A stretch of DNA of 64,000 bases from Casp-actino8 sp964513215 (GTDB lineage Bacteria; Actinomycetota; Acidimicrobiia; Acidimicrobiales; Ilumatobacteraceae). Numbering within the stretch: the stretch's first letter is position 1; the number at the start of each line of letters is the position of its first letter. Of this stretch, positions 35,449-44,503 are shown in pieces. The translations under genes were made by a program, and so were the position numbers. The stretch lies in assembly GCA_964513215.1 (NCBI GenBank), contig CAZELU010000002.1, forward strand, positions 1-64,000. The letters are read 5' to 3'. Below the pieces are notes generated by a model. That model did no database searches and was not told the DNA's origin. It was given only the letters and a program-made list of their open reading frames with translations.

Positions 35449-35823
35449 TCAGGTCTGACCGACGAGCAGGGCTCGGATTCCGAGTCCCATCAAGAACAGC
35501 CCGCCCAGTCCGTAGAGCAGGTACAACTTGTGCCGCATCTGGTTGCGATAGCTGTAGATGATCGCCACGGCCATGATGCCCACGAAACCGTAGAAAGCAT
35601 GGAAGGCCGGAAACTCGAGCTTCTCGCGATTCACGAGCGCCACGCCGAAGGCCACCTGCACGAAAACCGTCAATTGGGCGAGGCCGGTGTACCACCACAA
35701 GGCGCGTGAGCGCAGCCCGGGAAACTTGTGCGCCAGGAGAGCCCACAGACCCGCGAGGCCATTGGCGAAGATCACGAACCACGAGAACGATTCGTGGAGA
35801 TCGAGCAACATCAAGGCAGTCAT
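35449..35823 (-). CDS. Four-TM membrane protein of unknown function
   Basis: 124 residues with helices near WFVIFANGLAGLWALLA, YTGLAQLTVFVQVAFGVAL, FHAFYGFVGIMAVAIIYSY and YLLYGLGGLFLMGLGIRALL, and charged short loops. TAGCGT (35838-35833) 9 nt before ATG 35823. Convergent with pckG. Family not recognised; similar proteins occur in related actinobacteria to my knowledge. Confidence 0.75.
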   Translation of the reverse strand: MTALMLLDLHESFSWFVIFANGLAGLWALLAHKFPGLRSRALWWYTGLAQLTVFVQVAFGVALVNREKLEFPAFHAFYGFVGIMAVAIIYSYRNQMRHKLYLLYGLGGLFLMGLGIRALLVGQT

Positions 35824-35832
35824 GCCCGTCCG

Positions 35833-35838
35833 ACGCTA
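35833..35838 (-). promoter_or_regulatory. -10-like hexamer for the four-TM protein
   Basis: TAGCGT (minus), 9 nt before ATG 35823. Confidence 0.4.
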
Positions 35839-35844
35839 GCCGGG

Positions 35845-36552
35845 CTACTCGCCGCAGGCGGTGCCGCCGTACAGAGCGAGCACCAATCCGCTCGGCGCAT
35901 CGTCGCTCAGCGTCCCAGTGAGCGTTGCCTCGATCTCGAATCCGGGACCGACGATCTCGTCGTTGTAGATCTCGACGTCGGGATACACCTTCACGATGTC
36001 ACGAACGGTCGAACCCACCGTGATGCCGCCATCGGTGGCCGGGCCGAGCGGTCCGATCTCCGAATCGATGGGCGGGCCGTACTGCCAGCCGTAGAAGTGA
36101 CGTCGGCCGGTGTTGAAGTCGCTCTGGTCTCCGAAGAGCAATCGCAGATTGGCCCACTCGACCGCGCGAACCTCGGCGCCCGGACACGAACCGAACTCAC
36201 TGAATGCATCGATCCAACCGGTATCGCGATCGGGGGCACCGAGAATCGCTGTCACGTAGCCGATCACGCCGTCGGGCTCGACACCGAAACGCGCGTCGCC
36301 GATGCCATCGGACCGCAGAACGAGTTCGAGTCCGGGTACGAGGGTCGTGGTCGTCGAGTTGATCGACGTGGTGGTGCTGGCCACTGGTTCGGTCGTGGTG
36401 GACACCAACGGAGCCAGGCTCGACGACGAACCAGGAGCGATGGGCAACGGTGCGAGCGTGTCGTCGCCTCCCCCACCACCACCGCACGAGGCGACGACGA
36501 AGACGACGGCGAGAACAGTGGCAACCCCGACGATTCGTGATCGATCGCGCAT
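35845..36552 (-). CDS. Lipoprotein with Ser/Thr linker
   Basis: 235 residues. Signal peptide and lipobox (VLAVVFVVASC) followed by GGGGGGDD and a long Ser/Thr/Pro linker (SSSSLAPLVSTTTEPVASTTTS...) that would reach out from the membrane. The ~150-residue C-terminal domain has two cysteines (GSCPGAEV, GTACGE) and motifs ATDGGITVGSTV and VKVYPDVEI, resembling secreted DUF-type domains of unclear function. ATG 36552 is preceded by CAGACT at 6 nt. Confidence 0.75.
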   Translation of the reverse strand: MRDRSRIVGVATVLAVVFVVASCGGGGGGDDTLAPLPIAPGSSSSLAPLVSTTTEPVASTTTSINSTTTTLVPGLELVLRSDGIGDARFGVEPDGVIGYVTAILGAPDRDTGWIDAFSEFGSCPGAEVRAVEWANLRLLFGDQSDFNTGRRHFYGWQYGPPIDSEIGPLGPATDGGITVGSTVRDIVKVYPDVEIYNDEIVGPGFEIEATLTGTLSDDAPSGLVLALYGGTACGE

Positions 36553-36564
36553 GCGACCAGTCTG
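36550..36564 (-). promoter_or_regulatory. Leaderless promoter of the lipoprotein gene
   Basis: CAGACT (36564-36559, minus), 6 nt, ATG 36552. The same hexamer occurs at 25589 and 59692. Confidence 0.5.
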
Positions 36565-36569
36565 CCCGA

Positions 36570-37142
36570 TCAGCGAATGAGTGTGTCGGCTTCTCGACCG
36601 CGCTCGACGAGCTGCAGCCGCCCGGCGGGATCGCCCGAACGAGAACCTGTGTCGACCACGGTCACCGAAGCGTTGTCGAGGCTGTCGATCACCAGGCGAT
36701 CGTCGTCCAAGCACGCACCCACCACCGCGTTGATGGCGATGAAGTGGCTGAAGATCACGGTGTCGACCGTCCGGGTGGCCACGAACGACACCACCGAGTC
36801 GCGGAACTCGACGTACGGCGATCCGAGATCGCCCCACGAACCTGCCATCGCACGTCGCAACCACTCGACGCGCTCGTTCATCGGGATGCCGGGCGGCGAG
36901 GGAATCTCGCGCACTTCGTCGGCGATCGGGAGATCGGTGATTCCCCAGTGCGTCATCAAGAACGATGCGGTCTCACGACAACGGCGCAACGGACTCGAGA
37001 CCACCGCCATCGGCGGCAAAGCCGCCAAGCGACGAGCAGTGTCGGAAGCTTGTTGCCGACCGAGTTCGTCGAGGCCCGGGTCGGGGTCGGTGTCCCAGCC
37101 CGCGGCGGCTCGTCCGTGACGAACCAGATACACGCGACTCAC
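36570..37142 (-). CDS. Histidine phosphatase (phosphoglycerate-mutase-like)
   Basis: 190 residues. The RHG motif is YLVRHGRAAAGWD near the N-terminus; SSPLRRCRETASFL and the second histidine in TVIFSHFIAINAVVG complete the branch-1 histidine phosphatase active site. Substrate unknown. GTG 37142 overlaps the PIG-L stop by GTGA. Third gene of the CoA-transferase, PIG-L, phosphatase operon. Confidence 0.9.
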   Translation of the reverse strand: MSRVYLVRHGRAAAGWDTDPDPGLDELGRQQASDTARRLAALPPMAVVSSPLRRCRETASFLMTHWGITDLPIADEVREIPSPPGIPMNERVEWLRRAMAGSWGDLGSPYVEFRDSVVSFVATRTVDTVIFSHFIAINAVVGACLDDDRLVIDSLDNASVTVVDTGSRSGDPAGRLQLVERGREADTLIR

Positions 37143-37939
37143 AAGAGCCACCCTTCGCGCGCGCCACCGGGCTGACCCGGCTCGATGAACCATTCGGTTC
37201 CGAACGCCAAGGCGAAGATCTCGGGCGGCATCTGCAAGAAGAAACTGCCGTCGGTGATCTGGCTGGCGTGACATGCCATCGATTCGCGCTTCTGAGCAAC
37301 GAACTGCGTCACGTCGACCGCCATCGTGATCTCGTCCTCGGTCGAACCGAACGGATTGCCGTCGTCAGCCGGGGCCTCCGGATCGAAGGCTTCGGCGTCG
37401 GGATTCGACTCGGCGTTCATGGCCCGCAGTCGAGCGATGCGCGTGCGGTTCATGGTCGACTCGAGAAGTCGAACCGTGCGTCCGCTGTCGCGAAGGATCT
37501 CGGCGGCGCGATGACCGACCCGATGGACCTGGATGTGATCAGGATGTCCGTAGCCGCCGTGCCAGTCGTAGCACGTGAGCACATCACCCTCGACCCGTCG
37601 CACGATGGCCGCCAATCGCTCACTCGCCTCGTCGAGATCGGCGCTCATGAACGCACCCGGCTCGTGATTCTGCGACCAGCCGTTCATGCCACTGTCGGCA
37701 TAACCGAGCCAGGCGACTTCGCTCACGCCGAGAACCGCGGCCGACTTCTCGGTTTCGCGACGACGACGATCGGCGAGAGTCTCTCCGGGCTGAAGATCGG
37801 CGGGGACTTCGCCGTGGCGACCATCAGTGGCCACCACCAGAACGACGCGATGACCTTCGGCCACCGCCCGGGCGATGGTTCCTCCCGTGGCGATCGATTC
37901 GTCGTCGGGGTGAGCGTGGAAGCAGACGAGTGTGCTCAC
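37139..37939 (-). CDS. PIG-L/LmbE deacetylase, mycothiol S-conjugate amidase-like
   Basis: 266 residues. FHAHPDDESIATGG gives the zinc-binding HPDD site; YDWHGGYGHPDHIQVH supplies the second His set. Closest resemblance is to the Mca/MshB group that cleaves mycothiol conjugates in actinobacteria; residues ending in FIEPGQPGG fit Mca-like proteins. GTG 37939 overlaps the CoA-transferase stop in a GTGA, implying coupled expression. Confidence 0.88.
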   Translation of the reverse strand: MSTLVCFHAHPDDESIATGGTIARAVAEGHRVVLVVATDGRHGEVPADLQPGETLADRRRRETEKSAAVLGVSEVAWLGYADSGMNGWSQNHEPGAFMSADLDEASERLAAIVRRVEGDVLTCYDWHGGYGHPDHIQVHRVGHRAAEILRDSGRTVRLLESTMNRTRIARLRAMNAESNPDAEAFDPEAPADDGNPFGSTEDEITMAVDVTQFVAQKRESMACHASQITDGSFFLQMPPEIFALAFGTEWFIEPGQPGGAREGWLL

Positions 37940-39093
37940 GCGTCGACGACGGCACCCGACGACACGAGCCGGTCGATGTCGGCGCTCGAGAAGCCCCACG
38001 ATTCGAGGATCTCGCGGGAGTGCTGGCCGGGATGGGCCGGCGGCGAGGTGACCTCAGCGACCGTGCGCGAGAAACGCGGCGCAGGTGCGGGCTGCTTCAT
38101 GCCGGCGATCTCGATGATCATGTTGCGCTCGACGTTGTGACGATGCTTGGCCGCTTCGCTCATGGTGAGCACCGGGGCGAAACACACATCGGTCGCTTCC
38201 ATGATCGAGCACCATTCGTCGCGCGTCTTGGTGCGGAACACCTCGGCCAGACGCTGCTTCAGGTGCGGCCACATCGAGCGATCCATCTGCTTGGCGAACT
38301 CGGAGTCGCCGTCGAGGCCCGTGAGTCGCATCAGTTCGGCATAGAACTGGGGCTCGATCGAGCCGAGCGACACGTACTTGCCGTCCTTGCACTCGTACAC
38401 GTCGTAGAAGTGTGCACCGGTGTCGAGCAGGTTGGTGCCACGGTTGTTCTCGTCATGGGCGCCCATCTGCGAGAAGGCCCAGAACATCGTCATGAGAATC
38501 GCGGTCCCGTCGACCATGGCCGCATCGACCACTTGCCCGCGACCGCTCTTGGACGCTTCGAGGAGAGCGCACACCACGCCGAAGGCCAAGAACATGCCAC
38601 CACCACCGAAGTCGCCCACCATGTTCATGGGCGGAACCGGAGCTTCGCCGGCGCGGCCGAAGTGTGCCAGCGCTCCGGCCAAGGCGATGTAGTTGATGTC
38701 GTGCCCGGCCGCCTGGGCGTACATGCCGGTCTGACCCCAACCCGTCATGCGACCGAACACCAACTTCGGATTGCGCGCGTGACACACGTCGGGTCCGACT
38801 CCGAGTCGCTCCATCACTCCGGGGCGGAAACCTTCGATCAACGCGTCAGCTGATTCGACGAGACGCAACAACGTCTCGACACCTTCGGGATTCTTCAGAT
38901 CGATGGCGATGTTGCGACGACCACGTTGCAGGATGTCGGCAGCCGGCTTGTCGGGTGCCGGACCACGCACCGCTTGGCTTCGTTCGACGCGGATGACCTC
39001 GGCACCCATGTCGGAAAGCAGCATGGCCGCGAAAGGTCCGGGGCCGATGCCGGCGATTTCGATGATGCGGAAACCAGAGAGAGGACCGGGCAT
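37936..39093 (-). CDS. Class III CoA-transferase / alpha-methylacyl-CoA racemase family
   Basis: 385 residues. MPGPLSGFRIIEIAGIGPGPFAAMLLSDMGAEVIRVE is the CaiB/BaiF N-terminus, and GHDINYIALAG contains the catalytic His-Asp used by racemases of the AMACR group. The conserved GDFGGGGMFLAFGVVCAL also fits AMACR. Probable role: racemising 2-methyl-branched acyl-CoAs before beta-oxidation; CoA transfer is the alternative. ATG 39093 has TACGAT 6 nt upstream. Confidence 0.88.
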   Translation of the reverse strand: MPGPLSGFRIIEIAGIGPGPFAAMLLSDMGAEVIRVERSQAVRGPAPDKPAADILQRGRRNIAIDLKNPEGVETLLRLVESADALIEGFRPGVMERLGVGPDVCHARNPKLVFGRMTGWGQTGMYAQAAGHDINYIALAGALAHFGRAGEAPVPPMNMVGDFGGGGMFLAFGVVCALLEASKSGRGQVVDAAMVDGTAILMTMFWAFSQMGAHDENNRGTNLLDTGAHFYDVYECKDGKYVSLGSIEPQFYAELMRLTGLDGDSEFAKQMDRSMWPHLKQRLAEVFRTKTRDEWCSIMEATDVCFAPVLTMSEAAKHRHNVERNMIIEIAGMKQPAPAPRFSRTVAEVTSPPAHPGQHSREILESWGFSSADIDRLVSSGAVVDA

Positions 39094-39105
39094 ACCCGCA
39101 TCGTA
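39091..39105 (-). promoter_or_regulatory. Leaderless promoter of the racemase operon
   Basis: TACGAT (39105-39100, minus), 6 nt, ATG 39093. The promoter lies just after the stop of the upstream hydrolase. Confidence 0.6.
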
Positions 39106-39106
39106 T

Positions 39107-40018
39107 TCAGCGTGACGGAGCAACCAACCAATCGGAGTGGCGCGCGTGGGCGGCAATGGCCCCCACGATCAATGGCTGCAGAGGCGTCGGCAAGTCGTGC
39201 CCCATGTCGGCGACCATCAAGAGCGTCGAATTGGGAACCAACTCGGCCGTTCGCTCACCACCGGCCGGAGGAAGCAGTGTGTCATCGCGCCCGTGGATCA
39301 CGAGCGTCGGCACGCGCAGATTCGCGAGACCTTCATTACGTCGACCACTCGCGTAGATGGCCGCCATCTGTCGATCGGACCCCTCCGGGTAGAACGCGCG
39401 GTCGTAGGCGCGAGCGGCGTCGATCTTCACTTGGTCGGCATCGAAGAAACGCTTCGACTGCCACACCGCGTAATTGATCGAGTGTTCGATGTACGCGGAA
39501 CGCTCGGGGGGAGGCGGTGCGAGCAGCACGGCCGCCGCTTCGGGCAACGGTGATCCGTATTCGGGCTCACCCGACATCGACATGACCGAGGTGAGCGATC
39601 GCACGCGATTCGGATGCTCGATCGCCACGTGCTGAGCGATCATCCCGCCCATCGACGCACCCACCACGTGGGCGCGGTCGATTCCGAGATGATCGAGGAG
39701 CCCGACGGCGTCGAGAGCCATGTCGGACAATGTGTACGGCACGGGCGGCGGCGGCTGGTCGGCGAAAGCCGCCGCCATGACAGCGCCCACGTCCACGGAG
39801 ACGCCGTCGAACTTCGTGGACAGTCCGCAATCACGATTGTCGAAGCGCACGACGTGAAATCCCTGCTCGACGAGCGCGGCGCAGAACGAATCGGGCCAGG
39901 CGATCATCTGCGCCGTGAAACCCATGATGAGCAACACCGTGGGGTGATCGGGTGAGCCCATCGTCTCGTACTCGAGTTCGACGGTTCCGGTGGTGGCAGG
40001 CACGACGGCGCGAGGCAT
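39107..40018 (-). CDS. Alpha/beta hydrolase
   Basis: 303 residues. Nucleophile elbow GASMGGMIAQ, oxyanion region LLIMGFTAQMIAWP, acid residue in VIHGRDDTLLPP and terminal His in MVADMGHDLPTPL. Similar to esterases of the 3-oxoadipate enol-lactonase/TAP-like group. ATG 40018 with TAGTCT 6 nt upstream; divergent from the F420-type oxidoreductase. Confidence 0.88.
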   Translation of the reverse strand: MPRAVVPATTGTVELEYETMGSPDHPTVLLIMGFTAQMIAWPDSFCAALVEQGFHVVRFDNRDCGLSTKFDGVSVDVGAVMAAAFADQPPPPVPYTLSDMALDAVGLLDHLGIDRAHVVGASMGGMIAQHVAIEHPNRVRSLTSVMSMSGEPEYGSPLPEAAAVLLAPPPPERSAYIEHSINYAVWQSKRFFDADQVKIDAARAYDRAFYPEGSDRQMAAIYASGRRNEGLANLRVPTLVIHGRDDTLLPPAGGERTAELVPNSTLLMVADMGHDLPTPLQPLIVGAIAAHARHSDWLVAPSR

Positions 40019-40030
40019 GAGCGGAGACTA
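40016..40030 (-). promoter_or_regulatory. Leaderless promoter of the alpha/beta hydrolase
   Basis: TAGTCT (40030-40025, minus), 6 nt, ATG 40018. Confidence 0.6.
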
Positions 40031-40067
40031 GACGCGCCCACCCCGGTGACTTCGTTCCGAGGTGCTG

Positions 40068-40082
40068 TACGGTGACGACATG
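40068..40082 (+). promoter_or_regulatory. Leaderless promoter of the LLM oxidoreductase
   Basis: TACGGT (40068-40073), 6 nt, ATG 40080. Divergent from the hydrolase promoter about 40 bp away. Confidence 0.6.
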
Positions 40083-40991
40083 TTTCCGCGGACGAAGTTC
40101 GGAGTCCACACCGGCCTCCAGCACACCACGTACGAATCTCTGCAGCCGCTCTGGGTCCTCATCGAGCGCCTCGGCTTCCACTGGATCTCGATCTGGGACC
40201 ACTTCTACGGCGCCACCGGACAACCCGACGATGCGGCCTGCTACGAAGCCGTGGCCATGCATTCGGCGCTGGCGGCCACCACGTCACGAGTGCGCGTGGG
40301 TTCGCTGGTGTACTCGATCGGTTATCGCCATCCGGCCGTGCTGGCCAAGATGATCACCGCGATCGATCACGTCTCGGGTGGCCGCGCCGACATCGGTCTC
40401 GGCGCCGGCTGGGCCCAGGTGGAGTACGACGCGTACGGCATTCCCTTTCCTCCGATCAAGACCCGCATGGATCAGCTCGAAGAGGCGGTGCAGTGCGTGC
40501 GCGGTCTGTTGCACGACGACGTCACGAGTTTCAGCGGCCAGTGGTTCTCGCTCGTCAACGCGCGCAACGAACCACGACCCGTCCAGAAGAAGATCCCGAT
40601 CTGGATCGGCGGTGGTGGCGAGAAGCGCACGTTGTCGATCACGGCCCGGTACGCCGACGGCTGGAACGTTCCGTTCGTCGCACCGGAGACGTTCCAGCAC
40701 AAGAGCCAGGTGTTGACCGAGCACTGCGAGAAGGCAGGGCGCGACCCGAAGGCGATCAGCCGTACCGTGAATCTCGGGATCGCCTGGACGGAGGAGAGTT
40801 TGCGTGCGCAATTCGGACATCTCGCCGAGTACGTGCGACCCGGCGTGCTCACCGGCAGCGAGCAGCAGGTGATCGACCGCATCGGCGAGTACGTCGATGC
40901 CGGCGCCGACCAGATCAACTTGGCCTTGCGCGCTCCGTTCGACACCGACGCTCTCGAGAGATTCGCTCACGTACTCAGCCTCTCGGCCTGA
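40080..40991 (+). CDS. F420-type LLM class oxidoreductase
   Basis: 303 residues, bacterial luciferase-like TIM barrel. FGVHTGLQHTTYESL, ISIWDHFYGATG, SLVYSIGYRHPAVLAKM, GGRADIGLGAGW and IPIWIGGGGEKRTLSITARYADGWN are the F420/FMN-binding signatures of actinobacterial F420-dependent enzymes. Substrate unknown. Use of F420 rather than FMN is inferred from the subfamily. Confidence 0.85.
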   Translation: MFPRTKFGVHTGLQHTTYESLQPLWVLIERLGFHWISIWDHFYGATGQPDDAACYEAVAMHSALAATTSRVRVGSLVYSIGYRHPAVLAKMITAIDHVSGGRADIGLGAGWAQVEYDAYGIPFPPIKTRMDQLEEAVQCVRGLLHDDVTSFSGQWFSLVNARNEPRPVQKKIPIWIGGGGEKRTLSITARYADGWNVPFVAPETFQHKSQVLTEHCEKAGRDPKAISRTVNLGIAWTEESLRAQFGHLAEYVRPGVLTGSEQQVIDRIGEYVDAGADQINLALRAPFDTDALERFAHVLSLSA

Positions 40992-40996
40992 CGACG

Positions 40997-41956
40997 ATGC
41001 CGGTGACCGTCTCCGCACCCGGTCGCGTCAACCTGATCGGTGACCACACCGACTACACCGGGGGTCTGGTCCTCCCCATGGTTCTCGATGTCGCCACCAC
41101 GATCACGGGCGACTTCACCGACGATCACGTGTGGCATCTCGTCTCGGATGACGAACCACTCCCGGCCATCATCCCGTTGCCGATCGAACGTCCCGACCGG
41201 ATCGAGCCCCGGTGGGGCCGCTACGTGGCCGGAGTTCTCCACGAACTCGAGCGGGCCGGTCACACCGTTCGCGGCTTCTCGGGTCGCGTGTCGACGACGA
41301 TTCCGATCGGTTCCGGATTGTCGTCGAGTGCCGCACTCGAGATCGCAGTGGCTCGAGTGGCCACCGTCGAGCGACCGATGCCCCCGACCGACCTGGCGCA
41401 GTTGTGCCAGCGCGCCGAACACGTGGCATCCGGGGTCCCCTGCGGGATCATGGACCAGTTGTGCATCGCGGCCGGGCGCCCGGGTCACGCCACACTCATC
41501 GATTGTCGCGACTTGACGCTCGAGCACGTTCCGATTCCGTCGGACGTCGCGGTCACCGTCGAATTCATCGCTCCGCGCACCCTGGCTGGCAGCGAGTACG
41601 CCGATCGCGTGGCCGAAACCACCGCTGTCGAGCGCATCATCGGCCCGCTGAGAGACGCTTCACTCGAATCCCTGACGGCGATCGCCGACGAGACTCTTCG
41701 CCGCCGGGCTCACCACGTGATCTCCGAGAACCAGCGGGTTCTCGACTTCGTTGCCGCACTACGCCGCGCGAACTGGACCGAAGCGGGTCGACTCATGACC
41801 GAGAGCCACTGGAGTCTGAGTCATGACTTCGAGACGTCGAACGCCACGATGGACGCGGCGGTCGAGCGAACACTTCGACGCCCGGGCGTTCTCGGTGCTC
41901 GCATGACCGGAGGCGGCTTCGGCGGTTGTGTGGTCGCTTTGCGGTCAGTCGAGTAG
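40997..41956 (+). CDS. Galactokinase-like GHMP kinase
   Basis: 319 residues, 5 nt after the oxidoreductase. GRVNLIGDHTDYTGGLVLPM is the GalK signature (E/D-H-T-DY), PIGSGLSSSAALEIAVA the ATP P-loop-like GHMP motif and GARMTGGGFGGCVVAL the third motif. About 60 residues shorter than typical galactokinase (~380), the shortfall being in peripheral loops, so sugar specificity is uncertain. The 3' end overlaps the convergent PH-domain gene by 12 bp. Confidence 0.85.
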   Translation: MPVTVSAPGRVNLIGDHTDYTGGLVLPMVLDVATTITGDFTDDHVWHLVSDDEPLPAIIPLPIERPDRIEPRWGRYVAGVLHELERAGHTVRGFSGRVSTTIPIGSGLSSSAALEIAVARVATVERPMPPTDLAQLCQRAEHVASGVPCGIMDQLCIAAGRPGHATLIDCRDLTLEHVPIPSDVAVTVEFIAPRTLAGSEYADRVAETTAVERIIGPLRDASLESLTAIADETLRRRAHHVISENQRVLDFVAALRRANWTEAGRLMTESHWSLSHDFETSNATMDAAVERTLRRPGVLGARMTGGGFGGCVVALRSVE

Positions 41957-42559
41957 ACGACGCTTCTGCGACTCGAACTCGGCTTCGGTGATGGTGCCCC
42001 GGTCGCGCAACGCTTCGAGCTTCTCGAGTTGGCCAGCAACGTCGATCGGCTGCGCCGCCGGCGTGAACGTACGGCGCTGGTTCTCTTCCATCTGCAGATG
42101 AATCAGGTTCTGGACCTCATCGGGTCGCAGAATGTCGGTGAACCGCTGCTGGCCGTCCTCACCACCCGACTCGATGAGCAAGTCGCCGGCCTTGATCACA
42201 CGTTCGAAGATGCTCTGATTGAAACTCACGTTGTTGACACGTTCGAGGGGGATCTCGATTCCGCTCTTGGCGATGATGCCCTTACGCGCGATGAGGCGAT
42301 CGGACGTGATGACGAAATGAGTGGTGCGCCAGGCCAGCCAACGCACTCCTAGCCACAGAATCGACACGATGGCGGTCACGCCGAACAACCACTTGAGCCC
42401 CTTCTCCCATGTCGCATCCCCGAGCGCGACGGCCGACCACAAGAACAGGACCGACGACAACAACGTGGCCGCGGCCGACTTGGCGAAGAACCACCAGTGG
42501 GGGTGGATGTCGAGAGCGACCTCTTCACCGTCGTTGAGCAGGCGTTGCGGATAGGGCAT
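41945..42559 (-). CDS. bPH2 (DUF304) membrane protein with C-terminal SHOCT domain
   Basis: 204 residues. Two TM helices (AKSAAATLLSSVLFLWSAVAL; LFGVTAIVSILWLGVRWLAW) are followed by a bacterial PH-like domain (TTHFVITSDRLIARKGIIAKSGIEIPLERVNNV) and a SHOCT motif at the end (LEKLEALRDRGTITEAEFESQKRRLL). Proteins of this type are membrane regulators of unclear role. ATG 42559 with TAATGT 6 nt upstream. Confidence 0.85.
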   Translation of the reverse strand: MPYPQRLLNDGEEVALDIHPHWWFFAKSAAATLLSSVLFLWSAVALGDATWEKGLKWLFGVTAIVSILWLGVRWLAWRTTHFVITSDRLIARKGIIAKSGIEIPLERVNNVSFNQSIFERVIKAGDLLIESGGEDGQQRFTDILRPDEVQNLIHLQMEENQRRTFTPAAQPIDVAGQLEKLEALRDRGTITEAEFESQKRRLLD

Positions 42560-42571
42560 GGCCGGACATTA
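42557..42571 (-). promoter_or_regulatory. Leaderless promoter of the bPH2 gene
   Basis: TAATGT (42571-42566, minus), 6 nt, ATG 42559. Confidence 0.6.
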
Positions 42572-42601
42572 CTGCCCGCGACCGGCACCACACCCACCGC
42601 C

Positions 42602-42616
42602 TACTCTCGAGGTGTG
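42602..42616 (+). promoter_or_regulatory. Leaderless promoter of the helicase gene
   Basis: TACTCT (42602-42607), 6 nt, GTG 42614; rejects longer versions that would cover the divergent gene. Confidence 0.6.
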
Positions 42617-44503
42617 CCCACCACGACCGACGAACTCCTTCTCGGACTCGACGAGCAACAACGCTCGGCCGTGTTGTCGTCGGCACCATTGCTCGCCGTC
42701 ATCGCCGGTGCAGGCTCGGGCAAGACCGCGGTGCTCACTCGGCGTCTGGCCCATCGTGCCCTGAGCGAGTCGATCGACCCGCAACACACCGTGGTCCTCA
42801 CGTTCACGCGTCAGGCGGCCGACGAGTTGCGTCGGCGTGTGGCTGGTTTCGGTCTGCGCGACAAACCGATCGCCGGAACGTTCCACTCGGTCGCTCTGCT
42901 GTTGCTCCGACAATTCTGGGACGACCGCGGTCGAAGACACCCCACCGTTGTCTCCGATCGCAGTCGCTTGGTCGCCGAACTCCTCGGATCGGATTCGCGA
43001 GGACGCGTGTTCGACACCGTTGCCGACCTCGACTGGATCCGTGCCCGCAACCTGTCGATCGAGCACATCGAGGAATCCAACCTCACCCGTTCGCTGCGCC
43101 GACCGATCGGCGAACTCGCTCGAGTGCTCGCCGACTACGAAGCACTCAAGCGCAAACGCGGCGTGCTCGACCTCGACGACCTGCTTCTCCAATCACTTCG
43201 ACTCGTGAAGGACGATGGCCAGTTCGCTGCCGCGGTTCACTGGCGACTGCGTCACTTCTTCGTCGACGAAGCCCAGGACCTCAACCCTCTGCAGTTGGCG
43301 GTTCTTCAGGCCTGGCGGGGCCACCGCGACGACGTGACGGTGGTGGGTGATCCGGCCCAGGCCATCTACGGCTTCAACGGTTCCGACCCGGGCATTCTCC
43401 TCCACCTCGAGAAGCACTTCCCCGGTGTCGAAGTCGTCCGCCTCGACACCAACTATCGATGCACGCCCGAGATCGTCTCGGCCGGCCTGCGAGTGCTCCA
43501 AGGTCTCGATGCCCCTCTTCCCGCGCTGCGCTCGGCGCGGTCGCCTGGTCGACAGCCACTCGTCATCGAGTACGCCGACGAAGCGGCCGAAGCGACTGGT
43601 GTCGCCACGTTCGTCGAGCGCATGCGAGTCGAGCAATGGCGTGACACCGCGATCCTCGCTCGCACCAATGCTCAGTTGCCGGCCTTCCGAACGGCTCTCG
43701 AAGCCGCCGGGGTGCCGTCGATCCTGAGCGGAAGCGCGTCGGCCGATCCCGTGCAGCGAGCCGTTCGCGAAGCAGCCGAACGTACGAACCGTCACCAACT
43801 CGCGGCGTGGAGTCGCGATGCTCGTGAACCGAGCGACGAATCCGACGACGACATCGCGGCTCGCCGCCAGGTGGCCGACGCTGTCGATGAATTCCTGCGC
43901 GAAGGCGGCAAGGACGGTCTCGGCTTCTCGGCGTGGGTGCGCATCAACCGACCCTTCCGCCGTGACGACGACGGCGTGGAGTTGCTCACGTTCCATGCCG
44001 CCAAGGGTCGCGAATGGTCGACTGTCATTCTCGTGGGTGCCGAAGACGGACTCATCCCGCACTCTTCGGCCCGCACGACGACGGAAATCGCCGAGGAGAT
44101 TCGTCTGGCGTACGTCGCGATCACCCGCGCCTCCGACCGCCTCGTCGTGACTCGCACCGAATCGCGTCGCGGTCGACGTTCCACGCCGAGTCCGTTCCTC
44201 GATTCGTTCCCACCCGATCCCGATCGTGAGGCACCGTCACCCGATTTCGTCGCCGGACAAGTGACGCGCCGACTCGAACCCACACCATCCGATCCGATCG
44301 CCGCGCGCTTGTTCGCATGGCGCGATCAGGCGGCCCGCACGTCGCGCGTCGACCCCCGGCTCATCTGCAGTGACGCCACCATCGAGCTCATCGCGCGTAC
44401 CAAGCCGACGACCGTCGACGAGTTGGCCGAGATTCCGGGAGTGGGTCGACCACTCGCCCATCGAGCCGGCTCTCGGATCCTCGACGCAATCACTCCGCGC
44501 TGA
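42614..44503 (+). CDS. UvrD/PcrA-type helicase with C-terminal HRDC domain (UvrD2-like)
   Basis: 629 residues. Superfamily 1A motifs: DEQQRSAV (Q), VIAGAGSGKTAVLTRRL (Walker A), TFTRQAADELRRRV, FVDEAQDLNPLQ (Walker B), GDPAQAIYGFNGSDP, YRCTPEIV and YVAITRASDRLVVTR (VI). The final ~75 residues form an HRDC domain (LFAWRDQAART...PTTVDELAEIPGVG). This is the layout of actinobacterial UvrD2, but no tetracysteine element between helicase and HRDC is visible. Function: DNA unwinding in repair. Confidence 0.9.
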   Translation: MPTTTDELLLGLDEQQRSAVLSSAPLLAVIAGAGSGKTAVLTRRLAHRALSESIDPQHTVVLTFTRQAADELRRRVAGFGLRDKPIAGTFHSVALLLLRQFWDDRGRRHPTVVSDRSRLVAELLGSDSRGRVFDTVADLDWIRARNLSIEHIEESNLTRSLRRPIGELARVLADYEALKRKRGVLDLDDLLLQSLRLVKDDGQFAAAVHWRLRHFFVDEAQDLNPLQLAVLQAWRGHRDDVTVVGDPAQAIYGFNGSDPGILLHLEKHFPGVEVVRLDTNYRCTPEIVSAGLRVLQGLDAPLPALRSARSPGRQPLVIEYADEAAEATGVATFVERMRVEQWRDTAILARTNAQLPAFRTALEAAGVPSILSGSASADPVQRAVREAAERTNRHQLAAWSRDAREPSDESDDDIAARRQVADAVDEFLREGGKDGLGFSAWVRINRPFRRDDDGVELLTFHAAKGREWSTVILVGAEDGLIPHSSARTTTEIAEEIRLAYVAITRASDRLVVTRTESRRGRRSTPSPFLDSFPPDPDREAPSPDFVAGQVTRRLEPTPSDPIAARLFAWRDQAARTSRVDPRLICSDATIELIARTKPTTVDELAEIPGVGRPLAHRAGSRILDAITPR

